64,000 nucleotides of DNA from [Actinomadura] parvosata subsp. kistnae (GTDB lineage Bacteria; Actinomycetota; Actinomycetes; Streptosporangiales; Streptosporangiaceae). Positions within the stretch are counted from its first letter, which is position 1; every line of letters starts with the position of its first letter. The notes under the pieces are model-generated. The model had not been told where the DNA came from. It saw only the letters and a list, made by a program, of their open reading frames with translations, and did not search any database. Below, in pieces: positions 16,560-24,130 of the stretch. Made by a program: the position numbers and the translations under genes. Location of the stretch: contig NZ_OOHJ01000023.1 of assembly GCF_900323885.1 (NCBI RefSeq), positions 310,001-374,000 on the forward strand, in the 5' to 3' direction.

Positions 16560-17893
16560 GACCTGCGCCTGCGGTAGCGGACCCGGCACGGCCGGGCGAG
16601 CTGGACGACCATCTTGGAATGGTCGTCGCGGTAAGAATCGGGCGGCTGAGCTGGCTCGAACTCCCAGTCGCGCAGCAGCACCGAGAAGATCGCCTTGAGC
16701 TGGATCATCGCGAAGTTCGCGCCCACGCACCGGTGCCTGCCCGCTCCGAACGGCACCCACGTCCACCGGTTGACCAGGTCCTCCTCGCGCGGCTGCGCGT
16801 AGCGGGCGGGGTCGAAGGCGTCGGGGTCGGGGAAGTCCTCCGGGATCCGGTTGGAGACGGCGAGGCTGCATCCGACGAGCGTTCCGGCCGGGATGCGGTG
16901 CCCGAGCACCTGCTGCTCGGTCTTGGCGACGCGCAGCAGCAGGATGAGCGGCGGGTGCAGCCGCAGCGCCTCCTTGATGGCCGACTCCAGCAGCGGGATC
17001 TCGCGCAGCGCCCGGAAACTGACCTCGGCGCCGCCGGCGTACAGCTCGTCCAGCTCGGCCACGACGTCGCGCAGCACGGCGGGGTGGCGCAGCAGCTCGA
17101 TCAGCGTCCAGGCGGCGGTGCCGGAGCTGGTGTGGTGCCCGGCGAACATCATGGAGATGAACATGCCGGTCACCTGGTCGGCGGTGAAGCGCGGCGTGCC
17201 GTCGTCCGCCCGGATCGACATGAGCACGTCGAGCAGGTCCCGCTCCTCCCTGGACGGGCGGGGCGCGGCGGCCCGGCCGCTCATGATGTCCTCGACGAGC
17301 GCGACGAGCCGGATCCTGGCGGCGTCGCGGCGGCGGAAGCTGTCGATGTCGGCGTACGGGTCCACGTACGCGATCGCGTCGGTGCCGCGCTCCAGGTCGT
17401 GGTAGAGCTCGGCGAAGCGGCGGTCGAGCTGGTCGCGGAAGCGCTTGCCGATCAGGCAGGCGGAGGAGGTGTAGATGGTCAGCTCGGCGAACCAGTCGAG
17501 CAGGTCGATCTCGCCCCGCTCGCCCCATCCCGCGACCATGCGCTCCACCTCGGCGGCGATCGTGGCGGCGTGCCCCTTGAGGAACGCGCCCTTCAGCGCC
17601 TGGTTGTGCAGGGCCTCGCGGCGCTGCTCGGGGGTGGCGTCGAAGACCACGCCGGTGCCGAAGATGGGCGTCATGAACGGGTACGCCTCCGCCTGGTCCA
17701 GCTCCTCGTCGGGGGCGCGGAAGAAGAACTCGTTCGCCTCGGCCCCGGACAGGAGCACGACCGGGCGCCCGGCGAGGAGGAACCGGCCGACGTCGCCGCA
17801 CTCCGCGCGGACCCGCCGCATCAGCCCGATCGGGTCGCCGCGCAGCTCTTCCAGGTGGTCGGGGCCGCCGGAGACCACGGCCGGCTCCCTCAC
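16556..17893 (-). CDS. cyp51: Cytochrome P450 of the CYP51 (sterol 14-alpha-demethylase) family
   Basis: 445 residues. The I-helix MFAGHHTSSGTAAWTLIELL, ETLR-equivalent EALRLHPP, and heme loop FGAGRHRCVGANFA are CYP51-specific and nearly identical to M. tuberculosis CYP51 as I remember it, including LLSGAEANEFFFRA, AYPFMTPIFGTGVVFDA and AELTIYTSSACLIGK. Family members oxidatively remove the sterol 14-alpha-methyl group. Start GTG at 17893 overlaps the SDR stop by 4 nt. No sterol synthesis genes are in view, so the natural substrate here is open. Azole-binding residues were not individually assessed. Confidence 0.96.
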   Translation of the reverse strand: MREPAVVSGGPDHLEELRGDPIGLMRRVRAECGDVGRFLLAGRPVVLLSGAEANEFFFRAPDEELDQAEAYPFMTPIFGTGVVFDATPEQRREALHNQALKGAFLKGHAATIAAEVERMVAGWGERGEIDLLDWFAELTIYTSSACLIGKRFRDQLDRRFAELYHDLERGTDAIAYVDPYADIDSFRRRDAARIRLVALVEDIMSGRAAAPRPSREERDLLDVLMSIRADDGTPRFTADQVTGMFISMMFAGHHTSSGTAAWTLIELLRHPAVLRDVVAELDELYAGGAEVSFRALREIPLLESAIKEALRLHPPLILLLRVAKTEQQVLGHRIPAGTLVGCSLAVSNRIPEDFPDPDAFDPARYAQPREEDLVNRWTWVPFGAGRHRCVGANFAMIQLKAIFSVLLRDWEFEPAQPPDSYRDDHSKMVVQLARPCRVRYRRRRS

Positions 17894-18666
17894 GGCTCGA
17901 CCGCCCGTTCCGGCTGGACCTCGACCAGCGTGAGATGCACGCCGCGCGGCGCGGTCACCACCGTCACGATCACGGCCGCGACCTGTTCGGGCTCCAGGAA
18001 GTACGGGTGCCGGGCCAGCCCCCAGCCCACCCACTCCTCCAGGACGGCGGCGGTCGTCTCGGCGTCCCACGTCATGCCCATCCCCGTCAGCGTCGGGCCC
18101 GGCCTGACCAGGGACGTGCGCACGCCGCTGCCCTCCAGCTCCATCCGCATGGCGCGGGCCATGCCTTCGAGGCCGTTCTTGGCCGCGACGTACGCGCCCA
18201 TGCGGGGCCGGGGCGAGGGCACCACGTCGGAGGAGACGAGGACCACGTCGCCGCGCGCCCTGGCCACCATGCCCGGCACCACCTGCGAGACCAGGCGGTG
18301 CGCGCCGACCAGGTGCACCTGGAGCTGGGCGGCGAACGACTCCGGGTCGAGCTCGTGGACGCGCGCGGCGGCCAGGTCGCCGGCGCCCGACACGACGATC
18401 TCCGGGTCGCCGTGCGCGTCGGTGGCCGCCGCCACGAACGCCTTGACCGAGCCGGAGTCGGCGACGTCCAGCGGGAGGGCGACCGCCTGGCCGCCGCGCT
18501 CACGGATGGCCGCCGCGACCTGCTCGCAGCGTTCCACGCGGCGGGCGCCGAGCGCCACGGGATGGCCCGCCGAGGCGAGCAGGGTGGCGGTGGCGGCGCC
18601 GATCCCGGACGAGGCCCCGCTGACCAGCGCGGGACGGCGTTCGGGGTGAGGGGCGAATCGGGGCAT
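17890..18666 (-). CDS. SDR-family oxidoreductase of the cyp51 operon
   Basis: 258 residues. The cofactor motif SGASSGIGAAT (about 16-26), ARR after strand 2 suggesting NADP use, VSGAGD in place of NNAG, and catalytic YVAAK are present. The C-terminus, HPYFLEPEQVAAVIVTVVTA, is characteristic of the SDR next to mycobacterial cyp51 (Rv0765c). It starts at ATG 18666, 14 nt after the upstream P450 stop, with GGAGG nearby, and overlaps the cyp51 start by 4 nt. It probably oxidises or reduces a hydroxy/keto group on the P450 substrate or product. Confidence 0.92.
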   Translation of the reverse strand: MPRFAPHPERRPALVSGASSGIGAATATLLASAGHPVALGARRVERCEQVAAAIRERGGQAVALPLDVADSGSVKAFVAAATDAHGDPEIVVSGAGDLAAARVHELDPESFAAQLQVHLVGAHRLVSQVVPGMVARARGDVVLVSSDVVPSPRPRMGAYVAAKNGLEGMARAMRMELEGSGVRTSLVRPGPTLTGMGMTWDAETTAAVLEEWVGWGLARHPYFLEPEQVAAVIVTVVTAPRGVHLTLVEVQPERAVEP

Positions 18667-18680
18667 GGAGGACGGACCTC

Positions 18681-19880
18681 CTATCGGGGGGTGACGGTCA
18701 CGGGTAACGAGGCGAAGCCCCGGACGTTCACGGAGTGCACGCGCACGGCCCGCTCCGCGTGCACGTCGTACGCCCGGACGCGGCGGACGAACTCGGTCAG
18801 CGCCAGCCGCGCCTCCAGCCGGGCCAGCCCGGCGCCCAGGCAGAAGTGCCGGCCGCCGCCGAAGCTGATCAGCGCCGAGGTGTCCCGGCCGAGGTCGTAG
18901 ACGTCGGGCCGGTCGAACACCCGCTCGTCCCGGTTGGCCGACCCGACGAGCAGCAGCAGGCGCGCGCCCGCCGGGACGACCGTGCCGTGCAGCTCGGTGT
19001 CCTCGGTGACGGTACGGGCGATGAGCTGGCTGGAGGTGTCGTACCGCAGCGTCTCCTCCACCCAGGCGGGCACCAGGGCGGGGTCGGCCATCGGCCCGGC
19101 GAGCTGGTCCGGGTTGCGCCGGCCCCAGTACAGGGCGTTGGCGAGCAGCTTCGTGGTGGTCTCGTTGCCGGCCACGACCATGAGGAACAGGAAGGCGACC
19201 ACCTCCTCGTCCGTCATGCGGTCGCGGCCCTCCCCGGCGGCCAGCAGCGCCGAGGTCAGGTCGGAGCGCGGCCTGCGGCGCCGCTCGGCCACCAGGTCCT
19301 GGTAGTAGCCGGCGAGCACGAGCGCCGCCTCCATGCCGGCCGGCGGGAGGTCGTTGAGCCCCTTCTCGCGGTGCACGACCAGGTCGGCCAGCCGCCGCAC
19401 CTCGTCACGGTCGCTCTCCGGGACGCCCATCAGCTCGGAGACGACGTCCATCGGCAGCTTGCCCGCGAAGTCCGCCACCGCGTCGAACTCGCCCGCCTCC
19501 AGCGCCGGGCCGAGATGGCGGCGGGTCAGCCGCAGGATGTCGCCCTCCAGCTCGCGCACCCGGCGCGGCGTGAAACCCTTCGAGACCAGGGCCCGCATCC
19601 TCGTGTGCGCGGGCGGGTCCATGGCCAGGAACGACATGGTGCGGTGCGCCGCCGGGCCCCACGCGCTCGGGTCGAGCGAGACGCCGTTGGCGCTGGAGAA
19701 CCGCTCGTGGTCGCGGAAGGCGGCCGACACGTCCGCGTGCCGGGAGATCGCCCAGAAGTCCAGCTCGTCGTTGCGGTACAGCGGCGCCCGCTCGCGCAGC
19801 CGCCGGTAGGCGGGGTACGGGTCCTCGTGGAGCGCGTAGTCGTACGGGTCGTACCAGGTGCCCTGCACGGCGACCACCAC
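18681..19880 (-). CDS. Cytochrome P450, CYP123-like
   Basis: 399 residues. Landmarks: I-helix VVAGNETTTKLLANALYWG, ETLRYDTSSQ, and heme loop FGGGRHFCLGAGLARLEA. The alignment with M. tuberculosis CYP123 (Rv0766c), recalled from memory, is close across the protein: DPYDYALHEDPYPAYRRLRE, VSLDPS, FAGKLPMDVVSELMGVP. Start is uncertain among GTG codons at 19880, 19877 and 19868; the last has GAGGTGG at better spacing. The gene follows the TetR stop by 1-13 nt and is co-transcribed with it. Substrate unknown. Confidence 0.93.
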   Translation of the reverse strand: MVVAVQGTWYDPYDYALHEDPYPAYRRLRERAPLYRNDELDFWAISRHADVSAAFRDHERFSSANGVSLDPSAWGPAAHRTMSFLAMDPPAHTRMRALVSKGFTPRRVRELEGDILRLTRRHLGPALEAGEFDAVADFAGKLPMDVVSELMGVPESDRDEVRRLADLVVHREKGLNDLPPAGMEAALVLAGYYQDLVAERRRRPRSDLTSALLAAGEGRDRMTDEEVVAFLFLMVVAGNETTTKLLANALYWGRRNPDQLAGPMADPALVPAWVEETLRYDTSSQLIARTVTEDTELHGTVVPAGARLLLLVGSANRDERVFDRPDVYDLGRDTSALISFGGGRHFCLGAGLARLEARLALTEFVRRVRAYDVHAERAVRVHSVNVRGFASLPVTVTPR

Positions 19881-19881
19881 C

Positions 19882-20478
19882 TCAGAAGAGCAGCTCGGCC
19901 ACCTCGGCGAGCCGGTCGGCCATCTCGGCGTAAGAGCTGTAACCCATGCCCGCGTGCAGGAGGGCCCCCGCGTACGCGAACTCCAGGGCGTTGAGCACAC
20001 GCGCCTCCTCCGGCGTCGGCCGGGCGCCGCTGTCGGCGTCCGGCTTGAGCGCGGCCAGCAGGCGGCGGTGGATCGTCCGGCCGATGCGCAGCCGCAGCTC
20101 CCGCACGTCGGGGTCGGTGCCGAGCAGCGCGCTCGTGCACGCGGCGGCCAGCTCCGGCTCGTCGGAGACGAGCAGCGCGATCTCCCGCAGCACCGCGACG
20201 ACCCGCTCCCGAGGCTGTCCCGCCGACGCGGTGACCGGCGGCAGGGCGCGCAGCCGCCGCCAGAACACCTCGGTCACGAGGTGGTTCCTGGAGGTGAAGT
20301 ACGTGTACGCGGTGGCCGGCGCGACCCCCGCCCGACGTGCGACGTTGCGGACCGTGAACCCGTCGAACCCGGTCGCCCGGACCTCCTCCACGGCAGCGTC
20401 GGTGAGCCGGCGCACCGTGTCGGCCTGCCGCTCGGACAACCGGCGGCGGGTCGGCTCGGTCATCGCTTCACCGGACAT
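19882..20478 (-). CDS. TetR-family repressor of the cyp51/cyp123 locus
   Basis: 198 residues. The helix-turn-helix reads ADTVRRLTDAAVEEVRATGF, then GFTVRNVARRAGVAPATAYT and YFTSRNHLVTEVF. The C-terminal domain is a typical TetR ligand-binding bundle. The ATG at 20478 is chosen because it lies 8 nt after a TAGCGT -10 box with TTGCGC 17 bp further up, giving a leaderless transcript; longer frames read through the promoter. The start codon is inside an operator that recurs at 13680. It heads the operon with both P450s and corresponds in position to Rv0767c of M. tuberculosis. Confidence 0.92.
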   Translation of the reverse strand: MSGEAMTEPTRRRLSERQADTVRRLTDAAVEEVRATGFDGFTVRNVARRAGVAPATAYTYFTSRNHLVTEVFWRRLRALPPVTASAGQPRERVVAVLREIALLVSDEPELAAACTSALLGTDPDVRELRLRIGRTIHRRLLAALKPDADSGARPTPEEARVLNALEFAYAGALLHAGMGYSSYAEMADRLAEVAELLF

Positions 20479-20515
20479 GTGTCCAGACGCTAGTTCAGGT
20501 ACGTGCCCGGCGCAA
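20473..20515 (-). promoter_or_regulatory. Leaderless promoter and operator of the TetR-P450 operon
   Basis: On the minus strand: TTGCGC (20515-20510), 17-bp spacer, TAGCGT (20492-20487), 8 nt, ATG (20478). The operator GGACATGTGTCC spans 20473-20484 and is followed on the plus strand by agac, as is the site at 13681-13696 (GGACACGTGTCC then agac). The 16-bp match has one difference. Position over the transcription start fits repression. Confidence 0.75.
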
Positions 20516-20562
20516 GGGGCGCTCCCTGACACAGAGGACGAAGGCGGAGATACGCTGCCGCA

Positions 20563-21540
20563 ATGATCGTCAATCTCGTGCTCGCCGCCGCACTCACGGC
20601 GACCACCCTCACGCCCGCCACACCCGCCGCGACCGAACGCGTCTTACGGGTCTACAGCAACAACATCGAGAACCTCGTCCGCAACAACCCCGACGGCACC
20701 TGCACCCGCATCTCCGGCCCCGACCACCTCACCTCGATGCTGGTCGACGACGCCGGCGCGACCGGCACCTCCGGCGTGCGGGCCCCCGACCTGCTGATCG
20801 TCCAGCAGGTACGCGGGACCGGCCAGGCCACCGCCTACGCCGACCAGCTCTCCGCCAAGTTCGGCCACCCGGCCGGCACGTACAAGGCCATCGTCGCCTG
20901 GGACGACCCCGAGCCGTGGGGCGGCTCCCACCACTGCAGCCAGCAGGAGCTCGGCGACCTGAAGAAGAAGCAGACCAACGCCATCCTCTACAACACCAGG
21001 ACGCTGAGCCTGGCCGCCACCTCGAAGTACTGGAGCGCCGGCTGGCTGAAGCCCGGCACCGCCTACGACAACGGGGCCGGCTGCACGCTGTACAAGCCGC
21101 CGAGCAACGACGACGGCGCCACGTACGCGTACAAATGGAAGCGCACCAGCGCCATCGCGGCGAAGTTCACCATCAGGGAGACCGGCACGACCGTGTTCGC
21201 CGCCACCATGCACCTGCCCGAGCAGAACGGCAAGAACGCGTGCGCGGGCGCCGGCGACACCGGCATCGCGGGCTCCGGCATCCACGTCGGCGCCGACGCC
21301 ACCAGCCTCATGAACTCCTCCGCCATCCGCGTCATCGGCATCGACGCCAACCGCACCGGCATCGGCCCCGCCACGCTCGGCGGCTTCGGCATGACCGGCT
21401 ACGGCGCGAAGGCGACCATGGGCACCAAGAAGATCGACTACCTGTTCGTCAAGGGGACGGTGCTGCCGTCGAGCGTCGACCACACGGTCAGCGGCACGAA
21501 GTCGAACCACCTCGCACTGTACGGGTTCATCTCCTACTGA
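20563..21540 (+). CDS. Secreted endonuclease/exonuclease/phosphatase (EEP) superfamily protein
   Basis: 325 residues. An N-terminal signal peptide (MIVNLVLAAALTATTLTPAT, cleavage near PAAT-ER) is followed by an EEP fold: VYSNNIENL, the DLLIVQQV strand with Gln where many members have Glu, TMHLPEQNGKNAC, GIDANRTGIG as the Asn/Asp motif, KIDYLFVKG, and SNHLALYGFIS with the final His. Such enzymes hydrolyse phosphodiesters in nucleic acids, sphingomyelin or inositol phosphates using a divalent metal. Four cysteines suggest disulfides in the mature protein. Divergent from the TetR gene; no operon partner. Substrate unknown. Confidence 0.82.
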   Translation: MIVNLVLAAALTATTLTPATPAATERVLRVYSNNIENLVRNNPDGTCTRISGPDHLTSMLVDDAGATGTSGVRAPDLLIVQQVRGTGQATAYADQLSAKFGHPAGTYKAIVAWDDPEPWGGSHHCSQQELGDLKKKQTNAILYNTRTLSLAATSKYWSAGWLKPGTAYDNGAGCTLYKPPSNDDGATYAYKWKRTSAIAAKFTIRETGTTVFAATMHLPEQNGKNACAGAGDTGIAGSGIHVGADATSLMNSSAIRVIGIDANRTGIGPATLGGFGMTGYGAKATMGTKKIDYLFVKGTVLPSSVDHTVSGTKSNHLALYGFISY

Positions 21541-21588
21541 CCGGCTCCTACTGGGACCGGCTCCTACTGGGACCGGTTCTTACTGAGA
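21541..21588. repeat. 16-bp tandem repeat, three copies
   Basis: Units ccggctcctactggga at 21541-21556 and 21557-21572 are identical; the third at 21573-21588 differs at three positions. It lies just after the EEP stop and includes the stop codon and last codons of the convergent enoyl-CoA hydratase gene. No stem typical of a terminator is present. Confidence 0.7.
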
Positions 21589-22310
21589 CCGGCGAGGTAG
21601 TCGCGCAGGATCGTGTGCGTACGCTCGGAGCTCCACATCGCCAGCACCTCGGGATCGTCCCGGTCGCGGGCGGCGCGGACGCGTTCGAGCGCGGGGGCGC
21701 GGAGCTGGCGCTTGGCGAAGGCGTACACGTCGGGCGGCGCCGCGCACAGCGCCTCGGCCCGCCGCAGCGCCTCCGCGAGCAGCCGGTCCGGCTCGACCAC
21801 CTCGTGCACCAGGCCGATCGCGACGGCCCGGCCGGGATCCAGCCGGCCGGCCCCGAGCACCATCGCCTCCAGCGCCGGGCCGGCCGCGTGCCGCATGATC
21901 TCCAGCGGCACCGTGGGGAACGGCACGCCCGCCGCCAGCTCCGTCAGGCCGATCGTGCCGCCCGCCATCAGCCGGGCGTCGCACGCCGCCGCCAGCACGC
22001 ACCCGCCGGCCAGCGCGTGCCCGTTCACCGCCGCCACCACCGGCCTCGGATGCTCGAACAGGGCCAGCGCCGCCGCGCTGAGCGCCGGCAGGAACCGCTC
22101 GACGTACTCTGGGCCGCCCTCGACGATCCGCTTCAGATCCACCCCCGCCGAGAACGCCCGGCCGCGGCCGGTCAGCACGACGGCGCGGGCGCCCGCGACG
22201 GTGGCCAGCGCCTCCGGAACGGCGGTCAGCAGCTCCAGGTCCAGGGCGTTCACCGGGCCGTGCGCCAGGGTCAGGACGGCGATGCCGGCGTGGTCGGCGG
22301 TCTCGATCAT
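21564..22310 (-). CDS. Enoyl-CoA hydratase/isomerase family protein
   Basis: 248 residues of crotonase fold. The oxyanion-hole motifs FSAGVDLKRIVEGG (about 55-68) and NGHALAGGCVLAAACD (about 98-113) are clear. The region where hydratases have catalytic glutamates reads GTIGLTELAAGVPFPTVPLE, so one acidic residue is retained. It acts on an acyl-CoA in the cytoplasm; hydratase or isomerase activity cannot be separated. ATG at 22310 is selected from GGAGG in TGGAGGATCGCTCC just upstream. The last codons and stop lie in the 16-bp tandem repeat. It lies just downstream of the two-component genes with an 18-nt gap. Confidence 0.85.
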   Translation of the reverse strand: MIETADHAGIAVLTLAHGPVNALDLELLTAVPEALATVAGARAVVLTGRGRAFSAGVDLKRIVEGGPEYVERFLPALSAAALALFEHPRPVVAAVNGHALAGGCVLAAACDARLMAGGTIGLTELAAGVPFPTVPLEIMRHAAGPALEAMVLGAGRLDPGRAVAIGLVHEVVEPDRLLAEALRRAEALCAAPPDVYAFAKRQLRAPALERVRAARDRDDPEVLAMWSSERTHTILRDYLAGLSKNRSQ

Positions 22311-22329
22311 GGAGCGATCCTCCACCACA

Positions 22330-22956
22330 TCATGTCACCTGGCCAGTGCTCCAGGCCCAGGCGGCGATCCCCACCCGGTTCGCGGCGCCGACCTTGCGCT
22401 GGATGTGCGCGATGTGCGTCTTCACCGTGCCCGCGCTGATCGTCAGCTCGGCCGCGATCCTCGCGTTCGTGTGCCCGCGCGCCACCAGGCGGGCGATCTC
22501 CAGCTCGCGGGCGGTCAGCGGATCCTCCAGTGGCGGAGGTGGCCGGCGGGTCAAGCCCCGCAGCAGGCGTACGGTCACCTGCGGGCTGATCAGCGTGTCA
22601 CCCGCCATCGCCGCGCGCACCGCCTCCACCAGCAGCGCGGGGCCCGAACGCTTGAGCAGGAAACCGCACGCGCCCTCGCGCAGAGCCGTGTGGACGTACT
22701 CGTCCAGGTCGAACGTGGTCACCACGATCACCCGCGTCTCGGCCGCCAGCCGCCTGGTCACCTCCAGCCCGTCCAGACCCGGCATCCGGACGTCGGCGAG
22801 CACCACGTCGGGGCGCAGGTGGCGGGCCAGCTCCACGGCCCGCGCCCCGTCCGCGGCCTCGCCCACCACCGTCATGTCGGGCTGCGCGTCGAGGATCAGC
22901 CGGAACCCGATCCGCACGTCGTCCTGATCGTCGGCGAGCAGGATCCGCGTCGTCAT
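22330..22956 (-). CDS. NarL/FixJ-type response regulator
   Basis: 208 residues. Receiver domain with acidic pair DDQDD near the N-terminus, phospho-acceptor Asp in PDVVLADVRMPG (about 54), Thr in VVTTFD and Lys in FLLKRSG. The C-terminal LuxR-type helix-turn-helix reads LTARELEIARLVARGHTNAR then ELTISAGTVKTHIAHI. It should be phosphorylated by the kinase encoded just upstream (23000-24115); 43 nt separate them. Output genes are not apparent, but the membrane protein 24131-25243 directly precedes the kinase and is a candidate. Confidence 0.95.
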   Translation of the reverse strand: MTTRILLADDQDDVRIGFRLILDAQPDMTVVGEAADGARAVELARHLRPDVVLADVRMPGLDGLEVTRRLAAETRVIVVTTFDLDEYVHTALREGACGFLLKRSGPALLVEAVRAAMAGDTLISPQVTVRLLRGLTRRPPPPLEDPLTARELEIARLVARGHTNARIAAELTISAGTVKTHIAHIQRKVGAANRVGIAAWAWSTGQVT

Positions 22957-22999
22957 CCCGCCTCCCGCGCTGATCGTCCTCGTGCCTTCCGCTCGGCCG

Positions 23000-24115
23000 T
23001 CATGCCGGGATCTCCGTGACGAGCCGCCAGCCGCGGCCGTGCGGGCCCGCCGTCAGGCTGCCGCCGCGGGCCTCCAGCAGGGCGCCCAGGCCGGACAGGC
23101 CGAAGCCGCCGATCCTGGTGCTCGGCGAGCTGCCGCCGCCGTCATCCTCCACCCGCACCCGCAGGACACCACCCTCCTCGCCGATCTCCACCACCACCAT
23201 CGTGGCCCGCGGCGCGTGCCGGCGCACGTTCGTGAGGGCCTCCGTCACCACCCGATAGGCCACGGACGACACCTCCTGCCGCAGGTCCAGACCGGGCGCG
23301 ACGGCCAGCTCCACCCGCACGTCCGGCGAGAACGCATCGGCCAGCCGCGCCAGCCCCTCGATCCCCGGCCCCCGCTCGCCCAGCGCGTGCACCGTACGGT
23401 CGAGCGAGGCCAGCGCCCGCTGTCCGGCGTCCTCGATGCGCCGCAACGCGTCGGCCACCGGCTCCGGCAGCTCGCCCGCCACCACCTGGGCGGCCTGCGC
23501 CTGCACCAGCATGCCGTTGACGTCGTGGGCGACGAAGTCGTGCAGGTCGCGGGCCAGCCCGAGCCGCTGCGCCCGGGTGGCCTCCTCGATCGCCCGCCGC
23601 CGGTCGTCGTCCAGCCTGCGCAGGTAGAGCCCCACCCCCGTGGCCGCCACGGCGCCCAGCGCCCAGGCCGCGCACGCGCCGACCACGAGCTGCGGCGGGC
23701 CCTGCCACACGGCCCGCAACAGGACGAGCGCCACCGCCGACCCGCTCAGCAGCGCGGAGACGGCCGCCTGACGGGCTGGGGAGCGCCGCACGGTGACGGC
23801 GGTGAGCACCACGAGCACCGCCGCCTCCGCCACCAGCGCCCCCGCACCGACCCCTGCCCTTCCGGTCAGCGGGTACGCCAGCGTGACGCCCAGCGACACC
23901 ACCCCGGCACCCCCTGCCACCCGAGCGAGGGTGACCCGGCGCGCCACCCCATCGGTGAGACGCCGAGCGGCCACCCGCCACCCACCGCCACCACGGCCGA
24001 CCGGCCGCGTCTGCACGCCGCTCGGGCCGCCCGGATCGGTCGGCCGCGCCTCTGCGCCAGCGTGGTTGGCCGGCTGCGCCCCGTGTCGCCGCAGCCGGCT
24101 GTTCTGTCGCGCCAC
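23000..24115 (-). CDS. Sensor histidine kinase (HisKA_3 type)
   Basis: 371 residues as read. About four membrane helices (residues 65-165) precede a cytoplasmic kinase: phosphorylated His in ARDLHDFVAHDVNGMLVQAQ, the N-box in TEALTNVRRHAP, and the G-box VEDDGGGSSPSTRIGGFGL. This is the family that partners NarL-type regulators. The 60 residues before the first helix are Arg/Gly-rich and unlike a signal domain, so the real start may be downstream of GTG 24115. The kinase senses an unknown membrane cue and controls the adjacent regulator. Confidence 0.9.
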   Translation of the reverse strand: MARQNSRLRRHGAQPANHAGAEARPTDPGGPSGVQTRPVGRGGGGWRVAARRLTDGVARRVTLARVAGGAGVVSLGVTLAYPLTGRAGVGAGALVAEAAVLVVLTAVTVRRSPARQAAVSALLSGSAVALVLLRAVWQGPPQLVVGACAAWALGAVAATGVGLYLRRLDDDRRRAIEEATRAQRLGLARDLHDFVAHDVNGMLVQAQAAQVVAGELPEPVADALRRIEDAGQRALASLDRTVHALGERGPGIEGLARLADAFSPDVRVELAVAPGLDLRQEVSSVAYRVVTEALTNVRRHAPRATMVVVEIGEEGGVLRVRVEDDGGGSSPSTRIGGFGLSGLGALLEARGGSLTAGPHGRGWRLVTEIPA

Positions 24116-24130
24116 TTCACAGGCGCGAGC

